A DNA stretch of 64,000 nucleotides from Dastarcus helophoroides (taxonomy: Eukaryota > Arthropoda > Insecta > Coleoptera > Bothrideridae): positions 20,128,929 through 20,192,928 of the forward strand of contig CM053337.1 of assembly GCA_028583605.1 (NCBI GenBank), given 5' to 3'. Shown here in pieces: positions 61,474 through 64,000 of this stretch. Numbering within the stretch: the stretch's first letter is position 1; every line of letters begins with the position of its first letter. The notes under the pieces were generated by a model that did not search any database, was not told the DNA's origin, and saw only the letters and a program-made list of their open reading frames with translations. The position numbers and the translations under genes were made by a program.

Positions 61474-63741
61474 TTACGTAGCTTTCAGCAGTTGAATTTC
61501 AGATTCAGTCACGAATCTGCCAGGCGGTCCCTGGTTAGGTCCCTTGTTTGCTACAACGGCGAGTTGGTTTTCGGCATTGTTAACAGCGATGTCGTACACG
61601 TCTCTCCCTACATTAACCGTAGCTAAAAAATGAATGGGTCACCAAGGAGCTGCTCAAAACTGATATAAACCTACTTATGACGGAATAATTCCTGATATCT
61701 GCAGCTAAAAAATATGGTGGAAAAATAATATCATTATCTACAATCTCTACCAATGGTTTCGTGTAAACAAGGTCTGAGCAAAAAATAACACTAGAATTAT
61801 CTAAGATAAACACCGATTCAATCAAGTTGTACGTTCTTAAATCATAGATATGTGAATTGGATATAATCTGGAAAAAAACAGTAAATGAGACGTTCAAAAT
61901 TAATTAAGTGCGATGTGGACCTTTGAAAAACAAACAATAGTCACTAACAACTTAAGAAAAAATGCGTTATATAATTTCCATATTCTCTGCATCTTCTTAA
62001 AGAAGTCGTCTAAATTTCATTATTTTTTACTGGCTTTTCCTTCGCCAACTTCTTCGTTCACAAATCCAGATTTTAGTTACTTTTTGCTAAGGATTTAATT
62101 TAGGATTTTAGGTTTAGGGATTTAACTTGGACTAGTCGATACCCGCGCCTAAGCTATTAAATATATTGGGCCAAGTGAATATTAAATGTTTTACTTTGCC
62201 GAAGATTTTTCAGCGAGCAACAAAAAGGTCACCACACTGCCCCGAGAATTTCTGGTTTCGACGAGGCTCAAGAATTTTGGTGACCAAAAAAAAACTTCTC
62301 AACGCAATGCCTTCCTTGTACCAATGATTTTATTGGAAGGACCCTAAGATGGTGTGGGCCCTAAACTCTAGCTTGTGTATCTTAACGTTACTCCAACACT
62401 GGCACCCATTTACGAGAAGGACCCTTGGGTCACCTTGAAAATTCTGACTTTATTTGAAGTATTCGATTTTTATTAAACAGTTTGATTTACATATTTCGAA
62501 AATTTCGATATTTTAAAATATCACACATCATACTTAAAAGTTTCAAGTTAAATGAGGTAAAAAAAAACCATAAAATATCATGTTTATCTAAAACTGTGTA
62601 GTTATTGGCCACTTTTTATAGTAATTGGGCAAATATTGGTATTAGTTGGGAATAAGTATTTTTGAAGTGGTTACAGGTTTATTTGATAGTAGGGATGCAC
62701 ATGATGTATCAAAAACATCAATATTTTCGTATGTTCGATATTTTTCTATCGATACTTTTGTTTCGATGTATCAACGGCATTGGATTTATATGATACATCG
62801 AATATCGGATGTATCGAAATATATCGATATATCTTTAGCGATACCTCATTTGAATACGATATTTTAAAAATTGTGTACATCCCTAGGTTGAGGCCCTATT
62901 GGTCCAAAAATCTAACCAATAACTACCCTATGGTTGCTTACTTTGGATCCATCTGGATGAAAAATTTCGCTCTGTGTGTCATTTAATTTTTCAAATCTGC
63001 GGAGCTGCTCTTTAGAGTTGGCATCAAATAAAACGCCATCTGTTAATATTAATTTATCATCCATACTAAATGTCGCCTTATTTCTCGTGTACCCATTACT
63101 TTCTGTTGGAGTATAACTGGCTTTTTCGTTCCCAGTAGCGACATCATACACCTAAAGTAACTAGAATATTAGTAGGATGTATTTGATACAGAAGGTTTTT
63201 ACTTTAGCCATATTTTCCTTTGTGCCTATTATTACATTTTGTGACTTTTTGCCAAATTCTACATGTTGGTGACCATCGAATATGATTCTAAAATAGTGGG
63301 GTATTAAGCGAATAAAATTAATACGAAAGTAACTTACTTTGGCGTGTCTTGTCCTATATGCCACAAATGTGAAACATAACTTTCTTCGTTTCTGGCGCTA
63401 CTCAGAATAAATTTACCTGATTTTTTGGGTTCTATATTAAGAATTTCACCACATCCGACGGTAAAAAGTTCACTTCTCGTATTAGCGTTAGAGTCAGAAG
63501 CTACATCGAACTGAAGAATTTTACCCTTGTAAGTTCCAACGATGATATTTTTATCTTTAGGCTTAAATTAATAGAAAAAAAGTCACGTCATGTTTTAAAG
63601 TCGTCGGTAATTATACTCACCATGTATCTCACACAAGTGAAGCATCCATCAACACCGTTTAAATGGATCCCTGGAATAGTTTTTATAGGACTATATTGTG
63701 AGTAAAGCACATTAGAACTGATGCCATTTGTGTCGCTTGCT
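61474..63741 (-). CDS. DCAF1-like WD40-only protein, copy B (partial, first exon beyond the window)
   Basis: Exons on the minus strand: 63741-63621, 63561-63338, 63287-63203, 63151-62942, 61867-61675, 61622-61474. The first five have the same lengths as in copy A (121, 224, 85, 210 and 193 nt), and all junctions and phases are kept. No internal stop is seen, so the gene may be expressed. If its first exon resembles that of copy A, the product would be about 330 residues. It differs from copy A by many substitutions (for example LLETVPILDHC is LIESVFILDNS) and stops about 20 codons earlier, at QLLKAT. The WDxR positions read LFDANS and YDLR. Expected position of its first exon is about 8.4 kb right of 59595, outside the window. 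Confidence 0.75.
62690..62885. mobile_element. miniature inverted-repeat element (TAGGGATG ends), 196 bp
   Basis: The ends TAGGGATGCACA and TGTACATCCCTA are inverted repeats with one difference. The interior is full of ATCGATA-type words that fold on themselves. It interrupts the intron between exons 63151-62942 and 61867-61675 of copy B. Copy A has only a short related text (TACACATATTGTGGTGCAGGG) at the same place. Ends and size suit a hAT-type miniature element; no clear 8 bp duplication can be read. Confidence 0.65.
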
Positions 63742-64000
63742 CTAAAATTAATTATTGGATTATTAAAACTTATAATTAATCAGTCAATTAACCAAAATGT
63801 ACAGGAAATGACCTAAGCAATATTTATGTATATTTTTGGAACAACTGCCCAAGACAGCGTTCCCCAAACTTTTGTCATAGCCCGGTTATTTTTATGCTCC
63901 CCCTTCGTGACTCACTAAAATATTTTTTAACTATCTTAAAACTTCATTTTTCTTATCAAAATCTCGACCACATTTTGAGTTTAGAAGTCAAAATTTCGTG

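Larger units (their letters stand above)
60650..64000. repeat. right copy of the segmental duplication (continues past the window)
   Basis: Matches 52300-55560 in order and orientation, including the truncated foldback at 60842-60985, all DCAF1-like exons and the text around 63840-64000 (GCCCAAGACAGCGTTCC against GTCCAAGACTGCCC at 55397). Confidence 0.9.

Noticed and set aside
1..64000. tRNA and rRNA genes
   Set aside because: No cloverleaf with consensus A and B boxes or rRNA core sequence was recognised by eye; a covariance-model search would be decisive.

Overview
The window is AT-rich, intron-containing eukaryotic DNA. The proteins it encodes (two leukotriene A4 hydrolases, mitochondrial ribosomal protein L13, INCENP, a BLOC-1 pallidin subunit and two DCAF1-type WD40 proteins) and its transposons point to an insect, perhaps a beetle; the order is a guess. 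There is one assembly gap (Ns at 41441-41450).

Layout. 1-1122: AT-rich, no gene seen. About 1123-1320 (+): a weak candidate 3' exon. 1476-4253 (-): a compact 7-exon LTA4H gene. 6105-6797 (+): a 4-exon mRpL13 gene. 7521-31040 (-): a second, 10-exon LTA4H paralogue stretched to 23.5 kb by repeat-filled introns. These hold a 2.8 kb array of ~420 bp units (8719-11537), a ~350 bp satellite (14080-18420), a foldback element (20197-20546), an 8 kb hAT-like element (21083-29085) carrying a full-length RTE-like retrotransposon (23188-27409), and a ~92 bp repeat cluster next to the first exon. 32140-34880: a ~475 bp satellite. 37115-37635 (+): BLOC1S6/pallidin. 38363-41430 (-): INCENP, missing its 5' end at the gap. 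41480-52280: AT-rich repeat arrays interrupted by a degenerate hAT transposon with exact 8 bp target duplications (44588-47808) and a composite Helitron (48243-49372). 53055-59595 and 61474-63741 (-): two tandem, intron-containing copies of a gene for a WD40-only DCAF1-like protein. The second copy runs off the right edge and belongs to a segmental duplication with about 8.4 kb spacing.

The genes do not form one pathway. The two LTA4H copies and the two DCAF1-like copies are tandem duplicates; mRpL13, pallidin and INCENP are conserved housekeeping genes. The strongest new observations are: the DCAF1 C-terminal domain existing as two stand-alone genes that have lost a WDxR box; an LTA4H paralogue whose first exon encodes a hydrophobic leader; a Helitron with two 5' termini and one 3' terminus whose empty site can be read from an inverted copy; and a palindromic satellite that looks like an amplified miniature element. 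Exon borders were read by eye from GT/AG sites, reading phase and homology. The coding totals come out in frame for both LTA4H genes, mRpL13, pallidin and DCAF1-like copy A.
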